Shown here one piece after another: positions 35,048 through 44,287 of a stretch of 64,000 bases of DNA. The number at the start of each line of letters is the position of its first letter. Position 1 is the stretch's first letter. The DNA is from Pseudomonadota bacterium. GTDB taxonomy: Bacteria; Pseudomonadota; Alphaproteobacteria; Acetobacterales; Acetobacteraceae. The notes below the pieces were generated by a model. The model ran no database searches and was not told the DNA's origin. It saw only the letters and a program-made list of their open reading frames with translations. The stretch is from the NCBI GenBank assembly GCA_021798575.1, contig JAJZGI010000003.1:23067-87066 (forward strand), read 5' to 3'. A program made the translations under genes and the position numbers.

Positions 35048-38000
35048 AAGCCGCTGCCTGAAAATTCGCCAGGCGGCATAAATTTCCGAGTACATCGCGC
35101 GCAATCCCCGCGCGCGCGTTCACCTCCATGTCCCGTGCCACCACCAGCTTCTGGTCCGGCCGCACCTTCAGCGTGCCGCCGCGTGAGGCGATCCACGCGA
35201 TCAACCCGCCCGGGTTGTTGAACTCATTCCGGCGGAACGAGATCACCATGCCCTTCGGCCCGGCGTCCAGTTTTTCCACCCCGGCGGCGCGGCAGGCGCG
35301 CTTCAGCGCCACCGTCTCCAGCAGGTTTTCAACCTCTTTTGGCAGCGCGCCGAACCGGTCGACCAGTTCCGCCGCCAGCGCCTCGCTCTCTGCATCGCTG
35401 GCAAGCCCGCTCATCCGGCGGTACAGGCCAAGCCGCACCGGCAGGTCGCTCACATAATCCTCAGGGATCAGTACCGGCAGGCCGAGGTTGATGTTCGGCG
35501 TCCAGTCCCGCTCTACCGGCTTGGCATTTCGTTCACCGGCGCGGATGGCGTTCACCGCATCCTCCAGCATCTGCTGATACAATTCGATCCCCACCTCGCG
35601 GATATGGCCGGATTGTTCATCACCCAGCAGGTTGCCGGCCCCGCGCAGGTCGAGATCATGCGAGGCGAGCGTGAAGCCCGCCCCCAGCGTATCCAGCGTC
35701 TGCATCACCTCCAGGCGCTTCTGCGCCGCAGCGCTCAACCGATGATGCACCGGCCAGGTGAGGTACGCATAGCCGCGCTGCTTGCCGCGTCCCACCCGCC
35801 CGCGCAGCTGGTACAATCCGGCCAGGCCAAACATATCCGCGCGGTGGATGATCAGCGTGTTCACAGCGGGCATATCGAGCCCGCTCTCCACGATATTGGT
35901 GGCGAGCAGAATATCATATTTCCCCTCGCCGAATTCGGTCATCACCCGCTCCAGCTCGGTCGGCGCCAGCCGCCCGTGCGCCATGATGGTCTTGATCTCA
36001 GGCGAGATCTCGCGCAGCCTTGCTGCCATCGGCTCCAGATCGTCGATACGCGGCACGACGCAAAAAATCTGCCCGCCACGGAATTTCTCCCGGGCGATCG
36101 CCTCGCGGATCACGAGGCTGTCGAACGGCATGATAAACGTGCGCACGGCCAGCCGGTCCACCGGCGGCGTGGTGATGAGCGAGAGGTCGCGCACACCGGT
36201 CAGCGCCAGTTGCAGCGTACGCGGGATCGGCGTCGCGGTCAGCGTGAGCACATGCACATCGGCCTTCAGCTGCTTCAGCCGCTCCTTGTGCGCCACGCCG
36301 AAATGCTGCTCCTCATCCACCACCACGAGGCCGAGGTCGGAGAACTCGACCGATTTTGCCATCAGCGCGTGCGTGCCGATCACAATCGAAATACTCCCGT
36401 CCTTCAGCCCGGCGCGCACGGCGTTGGCGTCTTTGGCCGTCACCAGCCGTGAGAGCTGGGCCACTTTCACGGGCAGTCCCTCGAAGCGTGTGGTAAAGGC
36501 GCGGAAATGCTGCCGCGCCAGCAGCGTGGTCGGCACCACCACGGCGACCTGGCTGCCCGCCATCGCGGCAACAAACGCGGCGCGCAGCGCGATCTCGGTC
36601 TTGCCGAACCCGACATCGCCGCAGATCAACCGGTCCATCGGCCGCCCGGCGGCAAAATCCTCCAGCACATCGGCGATCGCCTTTTCCTGGTCCTCGGTCT
36701 CGGTATAGGGGAACCGCTCGCAGAATTCGGCGAACGCGCCGTCATCGGCGGCGAGCAGCGGCGCCTCGCGCATCAGTCGCTCGGCGGCGATACGGATCAA
36801 CCCCGCCGCCATGTCCTGGATACGGTTTTTCGCCCGGGCCTTGCGCGCCTGCCACGCCGCACCGCCCAATTTGTCGAGCGATACGCCATCGGTCTCCTGG
36901 CCAAAGCGCGAGAGCGCGTCGATATTCTCCACCGGCAGGAATAATTTATCGCCGCCATCATAGAGCAGCCGCAGGCAGTCGTGCGCGGCGTTGTTCACAT
37001 TCACCGTCTCCAGCCCGTCATAGCGGCCGATCCCATGGTCCTGATGCACGACCAGGTCCCCCGCGGCGATCTCCGTCGCATCGGCGATAAACTGGTCGGC
37101 GCTGCGGCGGCGCTTGGGCGGCCGCGCGATCCGTACCCCCAGCAGATCCTGCTCGGCCACCAGCGCCATCCGGTCGGTGATGAACCCGCGCTCGATGCCT
37201 AACACCGCCAGGGCAACCGTCCCAGCGGGCAGCGCGCGCGCCTCATCGGCGCTGGCCACCGGGCGAACCCCTTGTATCCCATGGTCGCGCAGCATCAGTG
37301 TGAGCCGCTCGCGCGCGCCAAGGCTCCAGGCCGCCAGCACGACCGTGCGGCCCCCATCGGCCCATTTGCGCCGCAGTTCGGCGAACCCATCAAACGCCGC
37401 CATCGGCTGGCCCGCCAGAATCGGCGCGGGGCGGCCGCCGATATCCACCCCCACAGCGCCTTCGGGCCTGGTGAACGGCGAGAACACGAATCCGGGTCCG
37501 CGCGCCAGCTCCGCCGCCCAACCTTCGCGGTCCAGATACAACATGGCGGGCGGCAGCGCCCGGTATGGCTGCTCACCGGTGCGCGCCGGGCCGCGCCGCT
37601 CGGCATAATGGTCGGCGATCAGCTCCAGCCGCGCCTCCACGGCGGCTTGCGCCTGCGCGTCGAACGAGACCGACGCACCGGGCAGATAATCGAAGATCGT
37701 CTCCATGCCGGGGCTGAACAGCGGCGCATAATGCTCAACACCCGGGTGCCGGTGGCCCTCGCTGACGGATTGATAGAGCGGGTCTTCGACCGATTTCGGG
37801 CCGAACAGCTCGCGCCAGCCGGTGCGGAACCTGGCGGTGGACGCGGCATCAAACCCGATCTCGGATGCTGGGTGGAAGTCCAGCTGCTGGACGGCCTCGC
37901 CACTGCGTTGCGTCTCGGGGTCGAACCGGCGGATACTCTCGATCGTATCGCCGAACAAATCGAGCCGCACCGGCGCCGTCTCACCCGCCGGAAAAATGTC

Positions 38001-38471
38001 GATAATCCCGCCGCGCAGGCAGAATTCCCCCGGCTCCATCACCGTGCCGGTGCGGTTGTAGCCGTTGGCGTCCAAAAACGCGGCGAGGTCCGCGGGGGCG
38101 ATGGAATCGCCCACCGCCAGCCGCATTCCCGCCCCCGCCAGCGCCGCGCGCGGCGTGATCCGCTGCAGCGCCGCGTTCACGGTGCTCAGCACGATACGTT
38201 TTCTGCCCGGCTCGGCCTGTAGGCGGCTCAGCGCCGCGATCCGCTCGGCGATAATCGCCCCATTGGGCGAAACCCGGTCATAGGGCAGGCAATCCCACGC
38301 GGGAAAACTGATAACCTCCACCTCCGGGCCAAAAAACCCGATCGCCTCGGCCAGCCCGGCCAACCGGCCGTCATCCCGCGCGATATGCAGCACCGGCCCG
38401 GCCTGCTCGCCTAACCGGCGCACCAGCATCAGCGCATCCAGCCCCTCCGGCACGCCATAAACGGTGATCAT
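35046..38471 (-). CDS. mfd: Transcription-repair coupling factor
   Basis: A 1141-aa ATPase that removes RNA polymerase stalled at DNA lesions and recruits UvrA. The UvrB-like N-terminal part (FFGPEVEVISFPAWDCLPYD), the RNAP-interaction domain (DLVVHQDHGIGRYDGL), the RecG-like motor (ICGDVGFGKTEIALRAAF, VVVDEEQHFGV, LTATPIPRTL, IIHRADMFGLAGLYQ) and the C-terminal TRCF domain are all present. Its ATG overlaps the sdhE stop by 4 bp. Confidence 0.97.
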   Translation of the reverse strand: MITVYGVPEGLDALMLVRRLGEQAGPVLHIARDDGRLAGLAEAIGFFGPEVEVISFPAWDCLPYDRVSPNGAIIAERIAALSRLQAEPGRKRIVLSTVNAALQRITPRAALAGAGMRLAVGDSIAPADLAAFLDANGYNRTGTVMEPGEFCLRGGIIDIFPAGETAPVRLDLFGDTIESIRRFDPETQRSGEAVQQLDFHPASEIGFDAASTARFRTGWRELFGPKSVEDPLYQSVSEGHRHPGVEHYAPLFSPGMETIFDYLPGASVSFDAQAQAAVEARLELIADHYAERRGPARTGEQPYRALPPAMLYLDREGWAAELARGPGFVFSPFTRPEGAVGVDIGGRPAPILAGQPMAAFDGFAELRRKWADGGRTVVLAAWSLGARERLTLMLRDHGIQGVRPVASADEARALPAGTVALAVLGIERGFITDRMALVAEQDLLGVRIARPPKRRRSADQFIADATEIAAGDLVVHQDHGIGRYDGLETVNVNNAAHDCLRLLYDGGDKLFLPVENIDALSRFGQETDGVSLDKLGGAAWQARKARAKNRIQDMAAGLIRIAAERLMREAPLLAADDGAFAEFCERFPYTETEDQEKAIADVLEDFAAGRPMDRLICGDVGFGKTEIALRAAFVAAMAGSQVAVVVPTTLLARQHFRAFTTRFEGLPVKVAQLSRLVTAKDANAVRAGLKDGSISIVIGTHALMAKSVEFSDLGLVVVDEEQHFGVAHKERLKQLKADVHVLTLTATPIPRTLQLALTGVRDLSLITTPPVDRLAVRTFIMPFDSLVIREAIAREKFRGGQIFCVVPRIDDLEPMAARLREISPEIKTIMAHGRLAPTELERVMTEFGEGKYDILLATNIVESGLDMPAVNTLIIHRADMFGLAGLYQLRGRVGRGKQRGYAYLTWPVHHRLSAAAQKRLEVMQTLDTLGAGFTLASHDLDLRGAGNLLGDEQSGHIREVGIELYQQMLEDAVNAIRAGERNAKPVERDWTPNINLGLPVLIPEDYVSDLPVRLGLYRRMSGLASDAESEALAAELVDRFGALPKEVENLLETVALKRACRAAGVEKLDAGPKGMVISFRRNEFNNPGGLIAWIASRGGTLKVRPDQKLVVARDMEVNARAGIARDVLGNLCRLANFQAAA

Positions 38472-38755
38472 GCGCGCGCCAGCGCCGCCGCGCGGATGCG
38501 CCGCAGCATCGGGCTGTCGGCATGTTCGGGGATAGTCTGTCGCCCGGTCAGCCAGTCGGCCAGTTCGGCATCGGGGAACTCCATCACCGCCTCCAGCGCA
38601 TCCAGCTCGCCCGGCGTCATGGCGGCAATATTCGCCCGCACGAAGTCGCCGATCAGCAGGTCATTCTCATAGGTGCCGCGATGCTGCGCGCGGAAGATCA
38701 ACCGGCGGCGGCGGTTGTCCTGCAATATGTGGCTCTCGGGCGGCGATTCAGTCAT
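38468..38755 (-). CDS. sdhE: FAD assembly factor SdhE
   Basis: A 95-aa protein that helps attach FAD covalently to succinate dehydrogenase. RRRRLIFRAQHRGTYENDLLIGDF contains the RGxxE motif; FPDAELADWLTGRQ is the second conserved patch. Coupled to mfd by a 4-bp overlap and divergent from recG (42 bp between start codons), a common alphaproteobacterial arrangement. Confidence 0.93.
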   Translation of the reverse strand: MTESPPESHILQDNRRRRLIFRAQHRGTYENDLLIGDFVRANIAAMTPGELDALEAVMEFPDAELADWLTGRQTIPEHADSPMLRRIRAAALARA

Positions 38756-38797
38756 GTCGGGTTGCGGTATAGGCAGGCTTTGGCCAAGAGTCAGCCC

Positions 38798-40852
38798 GTG
38801 ACCATACAGATTCTCGCACCCCTGCGCGCGCCCATCACCACCCTGCCCGGGCTGGGGCCGAAACTCTCAACCCTGCTGGCCCGGCTGGTCGGTGGGCCCA
38901 GCATCCGGGACGTGCTGTTTCACCTGCCCGTGGATTTTCTGGACCGTCGCGCCAGCCCCAAAATCCGCGACGCCGAGCCCGGCACGCTCGCCACCCTGCG
39001 GGTCGAGGTGATCCGCGTCGAGCCGCCGCCCAAAAAAAACCAGCCGCACCGCGTCATCATCGGCGATGGCACAGGCTTCGCCGAGATCGTGCTGTTCCAT
39101 GCCGCCCGGCTGACGCAGTTCCCCATCGGCGCGCGGCTCATCGTCTCGGGCAAACTCGAGCGTTTCGCCGACCGGCTCGTGCTCCCGCACCCGGACTATG
39201 TGGCCTCCCAGTTGCAGGAGCAGGAGTTTCCGTGGGTCGAGCCGGTCTGGCCGCTTGCAGCGGGCGTCGTCTCGCGCATCATGCGCCGCGCCGCGCTCGG
39301 CGCCCTGGCGCGCCTGCCGGAGCTGCCCGAGTGGCACGCACCCACCCTCCTGCAACGTCGTGGCTGGCCGGGCTTCGGCGCGGCGCTGCGGGCAATGCAC
39401 GCCCCGCAGGAGATCCCGGACGACAAACCCGCCCAGCGCCTGGCCTACGATGAGTTGCTGGCGCGCCAGATCACCTTCGCCGTGGTCCGCGCCAGGCGCC
39501 GCAAGCGGCCAGGGCGCGCACTCACGGGCGATAATCGGCTCCGCCAGGCCGCCTTGCAGCGCTTCGGCTTCCCGCCCACCGCCGGGCAGGCGCTGGCGCT
39601 GGCCGAGATCGACTCAGACCTTGCCGCGCCGCACCGGATGCTACGCCTGCTGCAAGGCGATGTCGGCTCCGGCAAAACCCTGGTCGCGATGCTGGCGATG
39701 CTGCGCGCGGTGGAGGCGGGCGCGCAAGGAGCCCTGCTCGCCCCCACCGAGATCCTGGCCAGGCAGCACTACGCCACCTTCCGTAAATTCTGCGGCGTGC
39801 CGGTGGCGCTGCTCACGGGCAATGTCAAAGGCCGCGAGCGCAGCGCCATCCTGGCGCAACTCGCGGCGGGAACCCTGCCGATCGTGATCGGCACGCACGC
39901 GATCTTCCAGAAACATGTGGAATTCCGGGACCTCGCCCTGGCCGTCATCGACGAGCAGCATCGTTTCGGTGTCGATCAGCGCCTCGCCCTCGGCGCCAAG
40001 GGCGCGGTGACAGACCTGCTGGTCATGACCGCAACGCCGATTCCGCGCACCCTGCTGCTCACCCATTGGGCCGAGATGGACACGAGCCGGATCATGGAAA
40101 AACCCGCCGGGCGGCAGCCGATCACCACCACGCTGCACAAGTTGGCCGAGCTGGAGAAACTACAGGACGCAATCGCGCGTATGCTGGAGGCGGGCGGCCA
40201 GGTCTATTGGGTATGCCCGCTGGTCCATGAGTCCGAGGCGCTGGACATCACCGCCGCGCAGATGCGCTATGCCGCGCTGCAAGCCCGCTTCGGCGCGCAG
40301 GTGGCGCTGGCGCACGGCCAGCAGGAGCCCACCGTGCGGGACACCGCATTGGCCAACTTCGCCGCGGGCATCTGCAAAATCCTGGTCGCGACCACGGTCA
40401 TCGAGGTCGGCATGGACGTGCCCCGGGCGAATGTCATGGTGATCGAGCACGCCGAGCGCTTCGGCCTGGCGCAACTCCACCAGTTGCGCGGGCGTGTGGG
40501 CCGGGGCGCCGCGAAAAGCTATTGCCTGCTGCTGCATGACAATAAATTGGTGGCCAACGCGCGCCAGCGGCTGGCATTATTGCGTGACACCGAGGACGGT
40601 TTCGCCATCGCCGATGCGGATTATCAGTTGCGCGGCGCGGGGGATTATCTTGGCACCAGACAGTCCGGCCTGCCCGGTTATCTGCTGGCGGACGCCAAGC
40701 GGGATGCCGAACTCTTGCCGATGGCGAACCAGGACGCCACCATGCTTCTGCAAGCCGACCCCAGGCTCGAATCCTCACGCGGCCAGGCGGTGCGGGTGCT
40801 GCTCAACCTGTTCGATCAGCGCGAGGCAATGGCGACGGTGCGAGCGGGCTGA
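38798..40852 (+). CDS. recG: ATP-dependent DNA helicase RecG
   Basis: A 684-aa branch-migration helicase for stalled forks. The wedge domain starts at TTLPGLGPKLSTLL; the motor has LQGDVGSGKTLVAMLA, VIDEQHRFGVDQR, MTATPIPRTLLLTHW, ATTVIEVGMDVPRANVMVIEHAERFG and LHQLRGRVGRG. The track's 776-aa ORF includes ~90 extra residues antisense to sdhE. GTG 38798 (or TTG 38780) gives the family N-terminus. The 3' end overlaps the truncated response regulator by 50 bp. Confidence 0.95.
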   Translation: MTIQILAPLRAPITTLPGLGPKLSTLLARLVGGPSIRDVLFHLPVDFLDRRASPKIRDAEPGTLATLRVEVIRVEPPPKKNQPHRVIIGDGTGFAEIVLFHAARLTQFPIGARLIVSGKLERFADRLVLPHPDYVASQLQEQEFPWVEPVWPLAAGVVSRIMRRAALGALARLPELPEWHAPTLLQRRGWPGFGAALRAMHAPQEIPDDKPAQRLAYDELLARQITFAVVRARRRKRPGRALTGDNRLRQAALQRFGFPPTAGQALALAEIDSDLAAPHRMLRLLQGDVGSGKTLVAMLAMLRAVEAGAQGALLAPTEILARQHYATFRKFCGVPVALLTGNVKGRERSAILAQLAAGTLPIVIGTHAIFQKHVEFRDLALAVIDEQHRFGVDQRLALGAKGAVTDLLVMTATPIPRTLLLTHWAEMDTSRIMEKPAGRQPITTTLHKLAELEKLQDAIARMLEAGGQVYWVCPLVHESEALDITAAQMRYAALQARFGAQVALAHGQQEPTVRDTALANFAAGICKILVATTVIEVGMDVPRANVMVIEHAERFGLAQLHQLRGRVGRGAAKSYCLLLHDNKLVANARQRLALLRDTEDGFAIADADYQLRGAGDYLGTRQSGLPGYLLADAKRDAELLPMANQDATMLLQADPRLESSRGQAVRVLLNLFDQREAMATVRAG

Positions 40853-41219
40853 ACCCACGCGCCCGGCGGGACAATCCCTCGACCCGCGCCAGCAATTCGG
40901 CGAACGAAAACGGCTTGGCCATATAATCATCCCCACCAGCCCTGAAGCCGGAGAGCTTGTTGGCCACCTCGCCCATCCCGGAGAGGATCAATACCGGCGT
41001 GTCGTTGCGCGCGGCCCGCAGGGCGACGAGCAGTTCCAGGCTGTCGTTCGCATCGGGCAGCATCCGGTCCAGGATGATCACGTCATAATGCTCGCTGGTG
41101 GCACGCTGCCGCGCGACCTCCGCGCAGTCCGCGTGGATGACGTTATGCCCAGCCTCGCGCAGGCCCTTTACCACAAAACTCGTGACGTGCCGGTCATCCT
41201 CGATGAGCAAGATACGCAT
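40803..41219 (-). pseudogene. Response-regulator receiver domain without output domain (probable remnant)
   Basis: A 138-aa OmpR/PhoB-type receiver domain: RILLIEDDRHVTSF, the phosphoacceptor Asp in DVIILDRMLPD, the Ser of LILSGM and the Lys in DYMAKPF. The sequence reaches FAELLARVEGLSRRARG, where the linker to a winged-helix domain should begin, then ends 15 residues later inside the antisense of recG. The DNA-binding domain is missing and no histidine kinase is adjacent. It could still act as a single-domain regulator, but truncation is more likely. Confidence 0.65.
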
Positions 41220-41534
41220 GCATTCACCCTCCCGTGGTGGTGAGATATGTCCACGACCCTACCGGAGTGTTACGTTGTTCGCCGCAGGGCAAATTCAATG
41301 GCCCCGCCTGGAGCCGGATGACATTTAATGGAATCATTCCGCCGCATTTCTTGCTGAAAACAATTTTTTCTACAGGATAAAATTTGTTAGGCACGCCCTC
41401 CGGGCGCCTTTTTACCAAACATTAAATTGTTGCGGTTTCTTGACGTTTCGTTCTAGCCTTGCCATGCGTAAGCCTATGGCCTGCCATGCACGGCGGCGCG
41501 AAGGCAAGCAAACAGTAACGGCAACAGGGGACTA
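41220..41534. other. 315-bp intergenic region, probable permease leader
   Basis: An AT-richer non-coding region between the response-regulator start and the permease start. It contains the terminator-like hairpin at 41389-41413, then about 120 bp with a possible -35 (TTGACG near 41446) and a CTTGCC ... GGCAAG long-range inverted repeat near 41459-41508 before the AGGGGA ribosome binding site. No ORF is convincing. Confidence 0.5.
41389..41413 (+). terminator. Terminator-like hairpin upstream of the permease gene
   Basis: CGCCC-TCC-GGGCG, extended by AGG/CCT across a 2-nt bulge, is followed directly by TTTTT. It faces the downstream permease but no plus-strand gene ends nearby, which suggests a short upstream RNA or an attenuator in the permease leader. 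Confidence 0.55.
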
Positions 41535-43142
41535 ATGATGTCAAATGAGGGCGTAAAACTCCGGCGGGATGCCGGAATCATCGGCTTGCTGTTCGCGAGC
41601 CTGGGCGGAATCATCGGCTCTGGCTGGCTGCTGGGGCCAATGACAGCGGCGCAGATGGCCGGGCCCTCGGCGATTATAGCGTGGCTGATCGGCGGCGTCG
41701 CCGTGCTGCTGCTCTCGTTCGTCTATGCCGAGCTGGCCACCGCCTTCCCGCGCGCCGGCGCCGTCATCGCCTTTCCCAAACTCTCACACGGCAACCTGAT
41801 GGCGACGATCCAGAGCTTCATCGTGTTCCTGGGCTATGCCTCGGTCCCACCGGCCGAAACCTCCGCCATGGTGACCTACGCCAACAACTACATCCCCGGG
41901 CTGGTCGGCAGCACCGGCATTCTAACAACCGAGGGCTTTATCACCTCGGCAGCACTGCTGCTGCTGTTCGCCTTCATCAACATGCTGGCCGTGAAAATGG
42001 TGCTGCGCCTCAACAGCGGCCTCACCTGGTGGAAGCTCGCAATCCCGATCCTCACAATCGTCATCTTCCTCATTGTGGGATTCCATGCCTCGAACTTCAC
42101 CTCGCACGGCTTCGCCCCGATGGGCACGTCCGGCGTCTTCACCGCGGTGGCCACCTCGGGCATCGTGTTCTCCTACCTTGGTTTCCGCCAGGCGGTGGAG
42201 CTCGCGGGTGAGTCGAAAAACCCCAAACGCAACCTGCCGATCGCGATCATCGGCTCGGTCGGCATCGGGCTGGTCATCTATGTCGGCCTGCAGGTCGCCT
42301 TCATCGGCGCGCTGCGCCCGTCGGATATCGCCAACGGCTGGGCCAAGGTAAGCTTCGCCGGGTCCTTCGGCCCGTTCGCGGGCCTGGCTTCGATCATCGG
42401 CATGGGCTGGCTGGCCGTGCTGCTCTATATCGATGCGTTCATCTCGCCCTCTGGCACCGGCATCATCTACTTCACGACAACCGCGCGGGTGCTGTATGCC
42501 ACCGGCAATGAAGGGCTGGTCGGCGGTAGCTTTTTCTCGAAACTCACGCGCTTTGGCGTGCCCTATATCGGCGTGGTGGTGACGTTTTTCGTCGGCCTGC
42601 TGTTTCTGTTGCCTTTTCCGTCCTGGCAGGGGATCGTGACCTTCATCTCCTCGGCCACAGTGCTATCCTACGGCACCGGCCCGGTCGTGATGATGACCCT
42701 GCGCAAAACCATGCCGCCCGCGCAATACAAACGCCCCTACCTGCTGGCTGGCGGGCCGATCATCCCCTCGATCGCCTTCATCATCTCGAACTTCATCATC
42801 TTCTGGTCCGGTACCAGCACGGACAACTTCCTGTTCAAGCTGATCCTGGCCTTCGCCGTGCTCTATGTGGCGTACGAGAGCATCGCGGGCGTAGGGTTCA
42901 AAAACCTGCACTGGCGTGGCGCGTGGTGGCTGGCGCCGTATTTCTTCGGCATGTGGCTCATCACCTATCTCGGGCCGAATGCCCTCACCGGCGGCACCGG
43001 CTTCTTCACCCTGGTGAGCGGCTCAATCGTGCTGATCATTTTCAGCCTCGCGATCCTGGCCCTGGCGATCTATTCGGGAACACCCAACCCCGAGGAAGCC
43101 AAGACGACGATCATGAACGAGGTGTGGCTAGGCACCGAATAG
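41535..43142 (+). CDS. APC-superfamily amino-acid permease
   Basis: A 535-aa inner-membrane transporter with about twelve to fourteen hydrophobic segments. RRDAGIIGLLFASLGGIIGSGW and FSYLGFRQAVELAGESKNP are APC hallmarks, and it is longer at the C-terminus than the permease at 3079. Substrate not deducible. AGGGGA precedes the tandem ATGATG. A ~300-bp leader with a terminator-like hairpin lies upstream, so expression may be attenuated. Confidence 0.9.
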   Translation: MMSNEGVKLRRDAGIIGLLFASLGGIIGSGWLLGPMTAAQMAGPSAIIAWLIGGVAVLLLSFVYAELATAFPRAGAVIAFPKLSHGNLMATIQSFIVFLGYASVPPAETSAMVTYANNYIPGLVGSTGILTTEGFITSAALLLLFAFINMLAVKMVLRLNSGLTWWKLAIPILTIVIFLIVGFHASNFTSHGFAPMGTSGVFTAVATSGIVFSYLGFRQAVELAGESKNPKRNLPIAIIGSVGIGLVIYVGLQVAFIGALRPSDIANGWAKVSFAGSFGPFAGLASIIGMGWLAVLLYIDAFISPSGTGIIYFTTTARVLYATGNEGLVGGSFFSKLTRFGVPYIGVVVTFFVGLLFLLPFPSWQGIVTFISSATVLSYGTGPVVMMTLRKTMPPAQYKRPYLLAGGPIIPSIAFIISNFIIFWSGTSTDNFLFKLILAFAVLYVAYESIAGVGFKNLHWRGAWWLAPYFFGMWLITYLGPNALTGGTGFFTLVSGSIVLIIFSLAILALAIYSGTPNPEEAKTTIMNEVWLGTE

Positions 43143-43153
43143 CCATCCGCCGC

Positions 43154-44287
43154 TCAGCCATCCGCCAAAATAGCCGCAGCGGCGGCGGCGGATGGCGCGC
43201 CGGACTCCACACGCAGCCCGGCCAGCGCGCCTGCAAACCCCGCGCGCTGCGCCGCCGCGGTCCCCGGGCGCAACAACTCGGCCAGCGCCGTGGCCAGCTC
43301 GCCCGGCGTGCACTGCCTCTGCAACAGCTCCGGCACCAGCGCCCGGCCCGCCAGCAGGTTGATCATCGCAACATGCGGGACCCGGATCATCCGCCGGGCC
43401 AGCGCAGCACTTAGCGGGTTAACCCGGTAGGTCACGGCCATGGGCACGCCCGCCATCGCGAGCTCCAGCGTCGAGGTCCCGGACTTGGTGAGCGCGGCTG
43501 CGGCGGCGGCGAAGGCGTCATAGCGCTCGGCGGTGCCGCGCACGATGATCGGCGGCACGGCCCAGTCCGCGGTATGCGCGGCCACCACATCGGCGATCCC
43601 GGGTGCGGCGGCCACCACCGGGCGCAGCCCCGGCGTGCTGTGGGCCAGCAGCGCGATGCTCTCGCGGAATATCGGCAGCAGCCGCGAGGTCTCGGTCGCG
43701 CGCGAGCCCGGCATCAGCACCACCGGCACGCAGTCCGGCGCTAGTCCGTGGCTGGCAAAAAACCGCCGCGCGTCGCCCGCGTCGGCGCCGGATTCCAGCA
43801 CCGGATGGCCGACAAAAACCGGGTTCAGCCCATGCGGCGCAAAAAACGCGGGCTCAAACGGCAGCAGGCACAGCAGCCTGTCCCACAGGCCGGGGAAATG
43901 TTTAACGCGCCCCGGTCGCCACGCCCACACCTGCGGGGCGACATAATGCACGCGCCGGATCCCGCTGTCCGCAACTGCCCTCAATATCCGCAGGCAGAAG
44001 CCGGGGCTGTCGATCGTGATGAGAATATCCGGCTTTGCGGCCCGAATTGTGGCGATGGTCTGTGTAATCCGCCGTCGCAGCGGCAGCAGGCGCGGCAAAA
44101 TCTCAGCCAGCCCCATGACGGCCAGCTCCTGCATCGGGAACAGCGAGACCAGCCCGGCCTCCGCCATGCGCGTCCCGCCGATCCCCTCGAACACGACGCC
44201 CGGGCGCCGCGCGCGCAGCGCCAACATGAGGCGGGCGCCCAGCACATCCCCGCTCGCCTCACCCGCGATGATGAAGACGCGGGTCAG
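43154..44287 (-). CDS. lpxB: Lipid-A-disaccharide synthase
   Basis: About 377 aa; joins UDP-2,3-diacylglucosamine and lipid X in lipid A synthesis. ILITIDSPGFCLRI, HYVAPQVWAWRPGR, VFVGHPVLESG, PGSRATE and KSGTSTLELAMAGVPM are family motifs. The track start (GTG 44245) drops the conserved N-terminal VFIIAGEASGD, which lies in frame just upstream. The only start-like codon there is CTG 44287, overlapping the cytochrome c stop as CTGA. It is not next to lpxA/lpxD/fabZ. Confidence 0.88.
   Translation of the reverse strand: MTRVFIIAGEASGDVLGARLMLALRARRPGVVFEGIGGTRMAEAGLVSLFPMQELAVMGLAEILPRLLPLRRRITQTIATIRAAKPDILITIDSPGFCLRILRAVADSGIRRVHYVAPQVWAWRPGRVKHFPGLWDRLLCLLPFEPAFFAPHGLNPVFVGHPVLESGADAGDARRFFASHGLAPDCVPVVLMPGSRATETSRLLPIFRESIALLAHSTPGLRPVVAAAPGIADVVAAHTADWAVPPIIVRGTAERYDAFAAAAAALTKSGTSTLELAMAGVPMAVTYRVNPLSAALARRMIRVPHVAMINLLAGRALVPELLQRQCTPGELATALAELLRPGTAAAQRAGFAGALAGLRVESGAPSAAAAAAILADG

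Noticed and set aside
38522-38797. N-terminal 92-residue extension of RecG
   Set aside because: This part is antisense to sdhE; RecG homology begins at GTG 38798.
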